In this document: positions 1 through 11,900 of the stretch, piece by piece
Layout: every line of letters begins with the position of its first letter
Numbering within the stretch: the stretch's first letter is position 1
Source: Prunella strophiata
Lineage: Eukaryota > Chordata > Aves > Passeriformes > Prunellidae
DNA length: 64,000 bases
Reading direction: 5' to 3'
Assembly: GCA_036583965.1 (NCBI GenBank)
Contig: JAZBQD010000034.1
Span: 1,550,001 to 1,614,000, forward strand
The notes under the pieces: model-generated
Database searches by the model: none
What the model saw: only the letters and a program-made list of their open reading frames with translations
Told to the model about the DNA's origin: nothing
Program-made: the position numbers and the translations under genes

Positions 1-485
1 AGGATACAGCTTCCACCTCTCCCACTCTGGAAAAGCCAGATCTGTGTGTGCCCTCAGATCCCTGGCACAGATCCCCGTGGGCACAGCTGGACAAGAGATG
101 AGCTTTTCCTGCTCCTCCAGGTGCTGGAGGTGTTCCTGACATGCCAGATGCTCCAGGATCCCTCCTCTCACTTATTTCCAGCCCTTTTCTTGCTTTAAAG
201 CTGGGTAGTGATTGGACCTCCTGGAAACTTTTTGTCTCCACAACAAACATAATTTATATTACTTTTTGGGAGGGTTGTTTTCTGTTTTGAATTTGTTCCC
301 ATTTGTTTTCCAGGGCTGATAGGGCATTATCAGCTCTCCCACACCCATGTTAGAGGAAATAAGGGCTGTCATTTCCATTAAAAATTGTGGAGTCCTGCTC
401 CCCTTTCCATGTCAAAAGAGGGCTTTGTTTGCAATGTCTACATCCCTAACAGCACCCCTGAGGAGACAATCACCTTTAGGGACTT
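1..485. other. Non-coding flank, no feature recognised
   Basis: No splice-bounded coding exon, RNA gene or recognisable repeat was seen here. By mammalian synteny the next gene on this side would be RNF14, but no part of it is visible. Confidence 0.5.
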
Positions 486-705
486 CTGCTATTTAAGAAA
501 TCCTCTCTGTGAGAGTGGGCAGGCCCTGGCACAGGGTGCCCAGAACAGCTGTGGCTGCCCCTGGATCCCTGGCAGTGCCCAAGGCCAGGCTGGATAGGGC
601 TTGGAGCAGCCTGGGAGAGTGGAAGGTGTCCCTGCCATGGCAGGGGGTGGCACTGGATGGGATTTAAGGTCCTTTCCAATCAAAACCATTCCATGATCTC
701 TTTAA
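486..705 (+). repeat. CR1 LINE 3' end
   Basis: Carries the avian CR1 3' UTR signature in order: a CTCTGTGAGAGTG-like start, CCCTGGATCCCTGGCAGTG, the GGCTTGGAGCAGCCTGG block, GGTGTCCCTGCCATGGCAG, and an end close to CCATTCCATGATCT. Truncated at its 5' side, as most CR1 copies are. Confidence 0.85.
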
Positions 706-2045
706 ATGACATCTGTGGGTTGTGGTCACCCCCACCAAGAGCTGGAGAAACCCCCTTGTGACCATCACAAGATCTGCACTGTGACACCCAGAGAGGCTGC
801 ACCCTCCTCTTGGGGACATCAGCCGGTGTCACCCGCCCAGGCTCAGGCAGCAGAGTTGTCCCCATCTTTGGTGGCTGTGTCATTCCTGCTCAGGGAGCAG
901 CTCCATCCAGCACAAAGCCTTTAGTTAGAGAACAGGAACTTTCCTGGCAGCTCCCTCTGAAGGACACCCACAGCAGGGAAACGCCATGTTTAGAGAGAAA
1001 AGATTAAAAACGTCTAAATATTAATAAAGAGAAAGACAAAATGGGTAATTATTGCTGGCACTTATTGATTTGCAGCCCTTGGGGACTTGTAAAGGTCTGA
1101 TTGATGTCACAGTATGCAAGGGCCTGGATCCATCACTTCCCCTGTGCAGCACAGGGAGCCCATCCTGGGCTGTAGTTCAGGTGTTTTGGGTTGTCAAACC
1201 AAAATCAAATCAAAGTGGCAGTGGAAGGTGGTGCTGCTGGGTGTCCCCCTGCCCCATCCTGTCAGCAGCCCCTCTGCACTCTGGGAAGATCCAGCTCTGA
1301 AGCCCCAGCCTTGGGGAGTTCTTCCATGTGTTTCATTTGCAAACAGAAATTTAGATACAAGCTTTTGGAGCACAGGAAAGAAATTACTGTAAGACTCAGA
1401 ATAGCAAATTAAATCATACAAGCGAGCGACAATATGCTGCCAGCTTTCTCCTCCAGAAGGACATCAGGGGTTAGATCTCAACTCATTGCTTTCTCCCACA
1501 CAATAAAACATCATTTTTACAGCTTCTCCTCGTTTCTCTTTGGCCAGCTCTCCCTCTCTCTGCTCACAGAATTGCTTTTTGTAGCACTGGGCTTTATAAA
1601 ACACGTCAGGGTCCTGGAGCAGCAGAGCCGTGCATGACATTACCATAACATTATTCCTGTCTATTCAAACACCCAGCCTGGCCCAATTTACTTCACTTAC
1701 AACTTTCTTCCCCTCCTTAATAATAATCCTTTTATGAGCATGGAGCAACAATAACTCTCCTTATCGTCCCCTCTATGCAGGGCAGCTCCTGGAGCCTGGC
1801 AGGCAGGAGCTGCTGTGCTCAAAACCAGGTTTTTGCCTGGGGAAGCTTTCAGGAGCTTCTACATCCATAATTAACTCTGTCCTCATCAAGGATGCAGGAT
1901 CAGGGATCGCCTGCATCCCCTTTTATTTCCCTCCTAATTAAGGTGTTGCCCTGCAGGAGGGGAGGCACCTCTATAACTCCCCCAGAGGAGGGTTTAGTGG
2001 GGGGTACAGCGGGGTTTGGGGGACACTCTGGTGTGATGCTGCAGA
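706..2045. other. Non-coding upstream region
   Basis: Contains only short chance reading frames with no splice context. AT-rich from about 1000 to 1900. No gene, RNA or recognised repeat was seen. Confidence 0.45.
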
Positions 2046-2048
2046 GTT

Positions 2049-2210
2049 GCCTAAAACCGTGTAAAACCCAGGGAAACGCCCTAAAATCGTGTAAAAGCGA
2101 GGGAAACACCCCGAAACTGTGCAAACGCGGGGGAAACACCCTAAAATCGTGTGAAACGGAAGGAAGTACCCGAAACCCGTGCCAAACTGAGGGAGGCACC
2201 CGAGCACCCG
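2049..2210 (+). repeat. 30-bp minisatellite, about five copies
   Basis: Five diverged 30-base units starting near 2049, each built as CCTAAAATCGTGTAAAA followed by a GAGGGAAAC-like half. Since 30 is divisible by three, every frame is periodic. The + frame reads as a decapeptide with a fixed Cys and a Gly (pattern LKSCKTEGNT). It lies inside a 216-codon open frame (1892-2542), but no start context, splice sites or homology support translation. Best treated as a short tandem repeat at the edge of a GC-rich patch. Confidence 0.8.
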
Positions 2211-2545
2211 CTGAGGATGGAGGGGAGGCAGCCGCAGCCTCCCTGCAGGGCTGGGGGCGGCGGAGCCCCCGGGACCGTCCGCGGGGGGAAGGGTGGTCGC
2301 AGCCCCTCTGTGGGGAGAGTTTGGGAGGCTCAGCACCCGCAGCCCCTCGGGCGGCGCCGGGGACAGGCGGGGACAGCGGCGGAGCGCAGCGCGGAGCAGC
2401 AGTGGGCTCTCGTGGTGGAGGGATCCAACTGCACAGCGCAGGCACCGCCGGGGCTGCGCCTTCCCCGGCCCGCCCCGGCCTCGGCAGGCACCGGGAGCTC
2501 CGGGCAGGCACCGCTGGAGGGACCGCAAGGACACCCGGGTGATGG
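2180..2545. promoter_or_regulatory. GC/CpG-rich patch, possible promoter
   Basis: CpG density is clearly higher than in the flanks, with runs such as GGGGCGGCGGAGCCCC and GCGCAGCGCGGAGC. It lies about 3.6 kb upstream of the PCDH12 start codon, so it could hold an upstream non-coding first exon or a separate promoter. No TATA box or splice-supported exon was identified. This is inference from composition alone. Confidence 0.35.
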
Positions 2546-2563
2546 TGATGGTGATGGTGGTGG
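2539..2563 (+). repeat. GATGGT microsatellite
   Basis: Short run of GATGGT/GATGGTG units. On the - strand it reads as a run of His codons in a chance frame. Confidence 0.75.
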
Positions 2564-2918
2564 AGGATGAGCAGCCCAGCCCAGGAGCGGGTGGCACGGG
2601 AGGGCACCTTCAGCCAGCGTCACCTGCTGGTTGCACGCAGATGAGCTCAGGGAGAGCCGGGCCACCCCAAGGGAAGGTTTCCTCCGCCTCTTGCAGAGCT
2701 CCGTACCTGGTGTGAGAGGGGGAATCACGTCCTTCCTCCTGAGAAAGAGCCCCCAGGAGCCTCGCAGGTCCCTGCAGGCAGCTGAGGACGGGGAAGGTTC
2801 TGGGCTCCCTTGTGCAGCTGCAGCTCACACACCTCATGCTCAGGGAGGGATTGCTGGGCCACTGAAAAGGGAGTGACACATCTAGAGGAGCAAAGGCTGT
2901 CTTTGAAGGGCTGAAAAT

Positions 2919-3150
2919 TCATAGAATCATGGAATATCCACAGTTGGAAGAGACCCACAAGAATCATCCTGTCCAGCTCCTGGCCCTGCACAGACACCCT
3001 GACAGTCCCACCCTGGGCATCCCTGGGAGTGGTGCCCAAACCCCCTTGGGCCCTGGAAGGGGCTTCAAGGTCTGTCTGGAGCCTCCTCTTGTCCAGGTGA
3101 ACATCCCCAGCTCTCAGGCTGTCTTCATCAGAGAAAATGATTAGATGTGA
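2919..3150 (-). repeat. CR1 LINE 3' region, reverse orientation
   Basis: Begins with the reverse-complement CR1 tail (TCATAGAATCATGGAATATC), followed by the GTCCAGCTCCTGGCCCTGCA block and CTTGTCCAGGTGAACATCC-type internal sequence. Confidence 0.8.
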
Positions 3151-6123
3151 AAAAGCCTCTTCACTCTCATTTCGAGCTGCCCTCTGCTCCCTGCTGTGCT
3201 GTGGCACAGCTCCTGGTCCCAGGCTAGCACCGTGTCAGCCCAAAATGACAAAGTTTGAAGATCTCCAGCTGTGCAGTGGAGCTCGAAACAACCTGGTGGT
3301 GCTGCTCTCTGCCAGGTGATGGACAGGGAGAGTGGTGCCTCCAGCACAGCTCTGCACCCCTGGGAGCTCAGGGTGTGCCTGTGTCCTGCTCTGGAGCCTA
3401 GGGAGCAGCTGAGCTGCAGAGAGCCAGGTTGGCATTCCTGAAAATGGCATTTCCAGCTGCTCTGGGCACTGACAGCATCGGGCAGGAGCTGAAGGAAGCA
3501 TTGCACACAGTGAATGCATGAAGTGCTGTAAGAATTCCTGAGCTTTAAATGAAAGGGTTCAGGTGCAGTCTAAACCTTAGAGGGGGAATTTTGTGTTTGT
3601 AGCCACCACAGTGTCCATGGAGGTCCTGAAGCACGTCGGGAGCCTGCTGGGGTGTGAACAGGAAACAGGAGGAGACACGTTTTGTTTTTAGCACCAGATC
3701 TCATTTCCCTGCCTGTGCTTCTGGCAAGTCTCAGCTCGACCCCGTTTTTCTTTCCTATTTTCTTGCAGCTTTACTCTGTCCATCTCCCTCCACGGCACTG
3801 ATTTGCAGCTCAGCCATGCTTTTGCAGCATCCTCCTGCCAGCTGGGAATGCTCTGATGGCTGGGGGTCACAGGCCTGGTCTGTAGGGGTTTATTTCTGAG
3901 GAATCATCAATAATTCATGCAGGAGCTCCTCCAGCTCCTCCTGGGCAGGCCAGACCTGTCACCAGTGCTGGGATCTGTACAGCCAGGCTGGGGACAGTGC
4001 TCAGGGAGCTCACAGCCCAGTGACAGTGACTTCTCCTCCCATCCTTTCCCTGAACAAACTGGTACTCAAAATCCCACCTGTTCCCTATCTTTGGGGAGGA
4101 AAATGAGTGGTTTGGAGGTTTGGAATCCTCCCAGCTGAGGGGTGGGGATGGCAGCAAGTGGGGTCTGGCAGATGGATGCTGGAGTTGGGAGGAATTCACC
4201 TCCTGTGGTGTCAGTGATGGGTTAAACACAGGGCACTTGGGGAGAGTGGCTTGTTCTGCAGTGGGACTGGGAGGTGATGGGGAAGGAAACCCCACGCAGG
4301 GATCCTCAGGGAACTCTCACAGTCCTGGAGTGTCACATTTGTTTCCTTTCCCTTGTGATGTTCCAGCGTGGTTCTTCTGTTCCGCTCTATTCCTGAAAAG
4401 GAAAAGCATTAAAAAAACGCGAGGTGGAGGGATAACAACCCCAGCAGAAGGAAGTGGCCTTCCCACCTCCCCTCCCAAAATCGGGCACGGACTGCGAGAC
4501 ATCCGCTTCTCCAGGCGGAGCTCCGCGGGCAGCGGGAGCGAGCGGGATCATCCCTCCGGGGGAGCCCCGGGCTGCGCAGGAGGAAGCGCGAGCACAAAGC
4601 AGGGAAATGACTTGGCAAAGGTCACCTGGAGCTGGGGCCGAGCCCAGGAATAGCGCCGGGCTCCGGCCACCCCCCGCAGGCACCTGTCCCTTCCTCCCGC
4701 TGTGCTGAGGGCACGGCTCCTGGCACTGGGGTGGCTTTGGCTTTGCCGCTCTTTGGAGTATCAAAATTCACCATGACAAAGAAAAGTGGTGACAGCAGAA
4801 CCTCACCTGGGAAAACCAGAGTGGTGTGGGGAGCTGGGAGGGATGGCAATAGGCTGGGGGGACAAGGGGTGCCCATCAAGGCTGGACAAGCAGGAGGAGA
4901 GGGCGAGGTGGGCACAGGACACCAAAGGCTGCTGGAGGCTGCCTGGAAGGTGTGGAGACATGAAGATGACATAGCTGGTGGGGCTCCAACCACACCTTGA
5001 GGATGCTCCATAACAGCCAAGGAAAATTCCACACAACCTTCAGAATGCCTTCTGTCACCTCAAGACCAAAGCAATCCCAGCTAGGGTCTGGGGGCTCTGC
5101 AGGCTCAGGAGGAATACATGGAACACCTTCAGGCTGTGCTACCTGTGTGTGCACAGCTGGCCAGCTGTGGTGATACTGGTGCAACAGCTGGGCAGCCTGA
5201 AGGTGGAGGCTTGGGGTGAGGTGCTGAAATAAGGCCAAGAAGGGATTTAATGGTGCAGGAGTGACGCCAGGGAAATCAGTGCTGAGCCAAGCAGGGATGG
5301 AGCACGTGCCAAGACAGGGAGCAGCCAGGACAGACGGATGCAGGGATGGGGAGAGGCCTGAACGGACACAGGCTGTGTCTGCCAGCACCTCCCTCCTTCC
5401 TCGTGCCCTCCCGGCTGTGTTTGGTGTGGCCACACTCCTGCTGATTCATCAGCTCATTTTGGTGTGTCCAGCTGGAACTGGTGACATCATCACCTTTGTA
5501 CTGGGAAAGGTGACTTGGGCACATCACCCTCCAAAGGCAGAGCAAGGAGCAGGGATTGCACTTGGATTTAGGCAAAAGAGAATATGTCAAAGTCTCAGAT
5601 GTGAAAGTGTGGAAGTGTGGGGAACAAGGCTTTGGGGTCAGTGCAGGGGCAGGAGTCCATCACCTCTTCCTGAAGCACAAGAGGTTTGTGGTGGGTCAGG
5701 GCCTGCAGGAATCCCACCTTCAGGGCAGTGTGCTCTGCAGGTGACAGCGGTGACGGTCCTCCCAGGCTGGGATCAGAGGGCACTTCCACACCCTCTCGCA
5801 GCCGGGCCCGTGCCGCCCCCACGAGCCCCCACCCCGCCCCGGCATTGTACCAGCCCGATCCTCCCTTTTCCTGTAGGTGGGGTTTCCATAGGATGTCGCC
5901 GCTCCATCCCCAGCCCGGCCAGCCGGCCGGTGGCTGCTCAGGGGACGGACCCTCCTCTCCGGGCTGTCCCGGCCCGGGGAGCTCCCGGTGATGGCAGCAC
6001 GGGGGACAACCATCAGCCCTGCTTGTGATTTCCCCTCCTTTCCAAGCTCTGGCTGGAGCCCACGGCCCTCGGAGATGGGAGAGGATGCCGAGGCCCTGCG
6101 GTGGCCCTGAGGACTCTCCGGGG
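3151..6123. other. PCDH12 upstream region
   Basis: Non-coding sequence upstream of PCDH12. It contains a CpG-enriched patch at about 4480-4690 and becomes GC-rich again from about 5740 into exon 1. No TATA-like element with a matching initiator was recognised, and the 5' UTR boundary and any upstream non-coding exon cannot be placed from sequence alone. Open frames here overlap on both strands and look like chance GC-rich frames. Confidence 0.4.
4480..4690. promoter_or_regulatory. CpG-enriched patch upstream of PCDH12
   Basis: Dense CpG stretch (for example GGCGGAGCTCCGCGGGCAGC) about 1.5 kb upstream of the PCDH12 start codon. A candidate promoter or alternative first exon. Composition is the only evidence. 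Confidence 0.3.
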
Positions 6124-8990
6124 ATGCGGTGGCCGGCGGGACAGCCCATGGCAGCGCGGCGGGGCCGCGGGGGCTCTGCCAGCAGCGTGCTGGGGCTGAG
6201 CCGCTCGGCGCTGCGGCTGCCGGCGCTGTGGTGGTGGTACCTGTTCCTGAGCGCCGATGCCCAGGAGGTGGCCACGTTCACGGTGCAGTACCGGGTGCTG
6301 GAGGAGGTGCCCCCGGGAACTGTCATAGGGAGCCTGGCCGAGCACTTCGAGGGCGGTGAGAGCGGCGAGGCGGCCGAGACCTTCCAGCTGATGGAGACGC
6401 CCGGCAGGTTCCCGCTGCACGTGGACAGCGGGGATGGGGTGCTCAGCACGGCCGGGCGGGTGGACAGGGAGCAGCTGTGCCGCCACAGTGATCCCTGCTG
6501 GGTGTCCTTTGACGTGCTGGCCGCCCACAACCCGGCCCTGATCCACGTGGAGGTTCAGGTGGTGGACATCAACGACAACGCGCCGCGGTTCCCCACGCCC
6601 GAGCTGGAGCTGGAGATCTCGGAGAGCGCATCCCTGCGGACGCGGATCCCGCTGGATCGAGCCCTGGATGCTGACAGTTGGCTCCAACGCCCGCTGCTCC
6701 TACGCCCTCTCCCCCAGCGAGCACTTTGCTCTGGAGGTCGTGTCCAGCTCTGATGGGACAAGGCATGCCGAGCTCGTCGTGGTTAAGGAGGTGGACCGGG
6801 AGCTGCACTCCTCCTTTGACCTCGTGCTGACAGCCACTGATCACGGGGAGCCACCAAAATCAGGTACTGCTTTGATTAAAGTCATTGTCCTCGACTCCAA
6901 TGACAACAGCCCTGTGTTTGCAGAGAGCTCCCTGACAGTGGAGGTTCGGGAGGATGCCCAGCCCGGGACCCTCCTCGTGACAGTCACGGCCACTGACCCC
7001 GACCAGGGTCCCAACGGGGAGATCGAGTACAGCCTGAGCAGGCACGCGCCCCCAGAGGTGCTCAGCACCTTCAGCATCGACGCCCGCACGGGCAGAGTCC
7101 TCCTGAGGCTCCCTCTGGACTACGAGGAGACCCACGCCTACGAGCTGGACGTGCAGGCGCGGGACCTGGGCGCCAACCCCATCCCGGCGCACTGCAAGGT
7201 CCTGGTCAAGGTCCTGGATGTCAACGACAACGCTCCCGATGTCCACGTCACCTGGGCCACACGGGAGCCCGTGCTGTCCGAGGCCCTCCCCAAGGACAGC
7301 TTTGTGGCCCTGGTGACAGCCAGCGACCCCGACTCGGGAAGCAACGGGCAAGTGCTCTGCTCCCTCAGCCAGGGCTACGAGCACTTCAGGCTGAAGAGGA
7401 CCAACAGCCACAGCTTCGCGCTGCTGACCAACGCCTCGCTGGACCGCGAGCGGCGCGCCGAGTACAACCTGACGCTGGTGGTGCGGGACATGGGGGACCT
7501 GTCCCTGGCTGTGCTGAAACACCTCACCATCTGCATCAGCGACGTCAACGACAACGCCCCAGCCTTCGAGGAGGCCGCCTACGAGGCTGCTGTTGATGAG
7601 AACAGTGAAGCACCTGCCTTCCTGCTCACCGTCCGTGCCACCGACCCCGACCTGGGCTCCAACGGGAAAATCACCTACAGGATCCTGGACCCCTCTGCTT
7701 TGGGGCTGGTCTCAGTCGACCCCATCACTGGAGATGTTTTTGCCCTCCAAGCTTTTGATTATGAGAAGGTGAGGAGCCTGGAGTTCCTGGTGACAGCAGA
7801 GGATGGAGGGCATCCCAAGCTGGCATCCAACATCTCCATCAGGCTGGCTGTGCTCGACCGGAACGACAATGCACCCATCATCACCACACCAGCACTGGTA
7901 GGAGGGGTGGCCACGCTCTCCGTCCTGGTCAGCATGGACACTGGGTGCTGCTGGGTGGTCCCCGGGAATGGGAGCACCCAGGGGGCTGCAGCAATGACCA
8001 ATTCCACACTCACGTCGTGCCCTGCCAACCCCTTCCTCTTCACCATCGTGGCCAGGGATGTGGACTCTGGCATCAACGGGGCTCTCCAGTATGATCTGGT
8101 GGGTGGGGATGATGCTGGGCTCTTCATCCTGGACCCCTGTCCTGGGGCAGGTGTCCCTCAATGCCAGCAATGCCAGCAGCCTGGCTGGCAGCCAGCGGGA
8201 GCTGCTGGTGCGGGTGAGTGACCAGGGGGACACCCCCCTGCACACCCTGGCCCGGCTCCGCTTGCTGTTCCGGCGGCACGGGGCCTTCTCCAAGATGTCA
8301 GCCCAGGATCCCGGCTGGCCCAGTCTCTCCGTGGTGCTGCTGATCTGCCTGGCCGCTCTCCTGGGCGGGTGTGTGCTGCTGCTGGCGCTGACCCTGTCCC
8401 TGCGCAAGAAGGACAAGAAGGACGGCATGGCCTACAACTGCCGGGAGGCAGAGGACGCCCGCAGGCAGCAGCAGCTCAAGAAGCCGCACAGGCAGATCCA
8501 GAAGGCCGACATCCACCTGGTGCCGCTGCTCCGGGGCCGCCCCCGGGAGCCCGAGCCCGCCCGGGCCTGCCAGGAGGAGCAGCCTGGCACAGCCGCCCCT
8601 GCGGCCGGGGGGTCCCCACAGGCTCCCCTCCACCTCACCCCCACTCTCTACAGGACCCTGAGGAATCAGAGGACACAAAAAGGCTCGGAGGAGCAGCAGG
8701 GCACCTTCGAGCTGCCCATCCTGCAGCGCCGGCCCTGCCAGCCCCACAGAGCCAAGCAGCCGCTGAAGGAGGCTGTGGGCGCCCCGGAGGCAGTGCCGCA
8801 CGGCAAGAGCTTGGTGAAGCCCCCCATGGGAGAGCCCCGAGTGCCGGCCGAGCAGCCCGTGGGTGCGGGGGGAGCCGGGCAGCCCCAGCCCCACCAGCAG
8901 ATCCTCAGGAGCCTGGTCCGGCTGTCACTGGTGGCCCTGGCGGAGCAGAGCCCGACCGGGGAGTTCGCCATGGAGTCGCCCCCAGTGCAG
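6124..8990 (+). CDS. PCDH12: PCDH12 exon 1: signal peptide, six cadherin repeats, TM, proximal tail
   Basis: Hydrophobic leader ([18 protein letters not shown]) at about 6210-6270, then six EC repeats. Linker motifs are visible in order: DINDNAP at 6565, DSNDNSP near 6895, DVNDNAP near 7219, DVNDNAP near 7540 and DRNDNAP near 7855. EC6 ends at about 8260. The membrane segment is at about 8322-8402 (residues 733-759), followed by a basic stop-transfer (RKKDKKD) and the conserved AYNCREAE and [10 protein letters not shown] tail motifs. The exon ends in phase 0 at CCAGTGCAG before GTAGGAG. The frame shifts by +1 at 6676 (in EC2, residue ~185) and by +1 again at 8134-8138 (in EC6, residue ~671). 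Everything between reads without stops. A large exon coding the entire ectodomain is normal for this family. Confidence 0.95.
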
Positions 8991-11900
8991 GTAGGAGCTG
9001 CCCGGGCGTTCCCAGAGTGTGGGCACCCCCAGTCCTTCCTTGCCTGGGCCGTGCCCACCCTGGCGTGGTGGGAATGTGCAGCCTGAGGGTCTTTGGTTGG
9101 TCTCTTGCCCCAGGCCTGGGTAGGATGAACACCCCCCCCACCCAGCAGGGTCACCCCAGCAGGACAGGCAGGAGCGGGGCTGTCCCAGGGGGAAGGGGAC
9201 AGTCCCAGGGACAGGGAACAGCAGGAGGGGTGCAGGGGAAGCTCGGGCCCAGGTGGGCTGCCCAGTGCTTGTTTTTCCCCGGTGTGGGGATGCTGAGCCA
9301 TCTGCAGGAGGAGGAAATGCTATAAAAAGGCCGGGGGGCTCAGAGGGACGTCCTGGCAGGAAGCAGCTTGAGTGGCCAGCCCGGGGCTCAACAGGCTTTT
9401 CCTGCCTTGCAGCAAATCTCCCAGCTGCTCTCCCTGCTGCACCAGGGCCAGTTCCAGCCCAAAACAAACTACAGGGGAAACAAGTACACGGCCAAGAACG
9501 GCAGCAGGTAAGGCTGGCTCCCAGCACTTCCCTTCCCCACGCCTCCTTCCCCTGCTCCAGGCCCACCAGGCCAAAACCTCAGAGGGCAGAGACACACAGG
9601 GAAAAGCCTCATCTCCTGAGTTTGGAGGTTCTCACTTCAGGGGCAGGTTGTGTTCCTCTGGTCCTGGCTCCCAGTGGTATCCAGCTGCTCTTTGCCTCCT
9701 TCCTGGGGCACCTTTGGCAGGTCCCTCCATACTCACCTGAGCTCCTCCATGGCCATGAACCATCCCTTAGCCAAGAACTCTGATGGTTCTGCTGTAAATT
9801 CAGGAGCACAGAGGGGCCCAGCTCTGGAGGCAGCAGCACAAGGATGAGTGCTTTCATGGCTCTGGACACTTTCTTAATGCCTGTCAAGCATGAGTTTGGG
9901 ACACCTGACCCTTTGCCAGGGGGCAGATGAGTGAGGAACTGCAGCAGGGCTGGAAGCACTGAGATATCCCAGCTGTGTGCCAAAGATATCCCCAAAGTTC
10001 ATGGTGTTCCCATTAAATTATGCTGTGTGCTCTCTGCATGCACACTCCTGAGGATGCTGAATCTTCATCACTGCCTTGCCACATCCCCCTGTCCCCACCT
10101 GGCCAGGCCATGGGCAGACACAGCTTTCTCCACCTTTCCCACCTGCAGCTGAAGAGGATGGAGAGGGAGGGAGAGCAGTTCCAGGGTATCTGGGGTGCTC
10201 CTCACCTGCTCCTGCAGGGGCAAGCTCCTCTGAATTAATGGGGAGGAGCCAGCTCCTGTTTGCTCAGGATATGCCCCTAGATCCCTGGAAATTTTCCAGA
10301 CCAGGTTGGACAGGGCGTGGAGCAACCTGGGATTATGGAGGGTGTCCCTGCCCATGGCAGGGGCTGGAATGAGATGGGCTTTAAGGTCCCTTCCAACCCT
10401 TCTGTGGTTCTCTGATCTTGCTGCAGAAGGATAAAAACCCTCTCAGGCAAGAAATGTGGAGGAACCCCCCAAACCTCATTAACTGATGGGCACTCAAAAT
10501 GCCTTTGGTTCTGTGAGTGATGCACGGGGAGGGTGCCCAGAGCCTCTCTCCAGGGCATTTTGGGGCGATAGAGACCCTTCCAAGGGCTCTTTGGGGCTGA
10601 AGTGACCTGGGTGTTGTGACCCCTGGCAGGGCTGCAGGGCTGGACACGGGGCTGGACACGGGGCTGGACACAGGGCTGGACACTGACTGCCTGAGCACCA
10701 AGGACAGCGGGCACGGCGAGAGCGAGGCCGGGGACCGCGACTGCGACAGCGCCTTCGAGCTCTCCGTGCAGCAGCTCGTGGGAGAGGAGCTGGAGACCCT
10801 GCTGGAGCCACAGGCAGGTGAGCTGACCTTGCTGCTGGGACAGGGTGGGGCTGGGGGGCTCCAGCTGTGATATCTCCTCAGGTAACCCACACTAACCCCA
10901 TCCAGGAGGTCCTGCTGGCCTGCAGCAGCCAGGGCACATTGCACCTCCCAGAATGGCTCTGGCAGGGGCAGTGCTTGGGGCAGCATGTCTGGACCATCCC
11001 AGGCTTTTGGTACCAGGCAAGGGATTTGCTGAGCTTCACATGGGATTTTTCCATGTGTTTATGGCTGCTCTTCCCTCCCATGGACGTGTCTGCTGAGGTT
11101 TAGGGTTTAGTGATGTGTGAGCTTGGCCTCTGTCACTGCTAAGGGGTGAGGGCCAGTTGCACATTGCAGCTGGTGAACTGCTTCCCACGCTGGCCTGAGC
11201 CCTCCCTTCATGGTCTCCTGGTCTGTGCAGAGTGAGAAAGGTGGACACTTGTCAAACCCCTCAAGATGTTATCTACCCTCAGAGCCCCACTAGGTCCTCC
11301 TTCCTCTTGATCTCCTGTGACCAACCTGCTGCTAATTTTATCTTTTTTGAGAAGTGTGACCAGAATTGTGCGCAGTGTTTAGGATCCACTGGGGGTACAA
11401 GGAGGTTTTCTGGTTTGTTCCTCATTCCTGTCCTGCCCAAGCTCCACGCTGAGGCCTGTTTGTTGTGATTCCCAAATCCCTCCTCTGCATGGAGGGAGAG
11501 CCATCAACACATGACAGGTTGTTGTTCCCTGTGACAATTGTCTGACAGTTGATGACACAGAAATTCACCAGCCACGTTTTGCTCATGGCACTCAGCATTA
11601 TCAGGTCCTTCAGCAACCCTCTGCTTTTGGGTGTTTTAGTGGAGTCAACACCAACATTGTCCCCTTGCCATATCATTTATCACTGTGTTGAGCAGATACT
11701 CTGGGACTCTGCTAATGACTTCCCTTGGTGAGGAAGATTAATTATTCCTACCCTCACTTCCCAGCTTTTAACACATATTAGTCCCTACAGAACCTGGCTG
11801 TAAATTCAGGCACAGCTCAGGTCCCCTGCAAGTCTGGCTGATGGTGTTCCATCAGCTCAGGTGACCTCTGCCTTCACAGAATTGAATTCTGGAATGGTTT

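Noticed and set aside
1900..2607. 235-codon - strand frame with a His run
   Set aside because: Produced by the GATGGT microsatellite and the 30-bp repeat; no supporting signal.
5595..6530. 311-codon - strand frame opposite PCDH12 exon 1
   Set aside because: Antisense shadow of a GC-rich coding exon; no homology.
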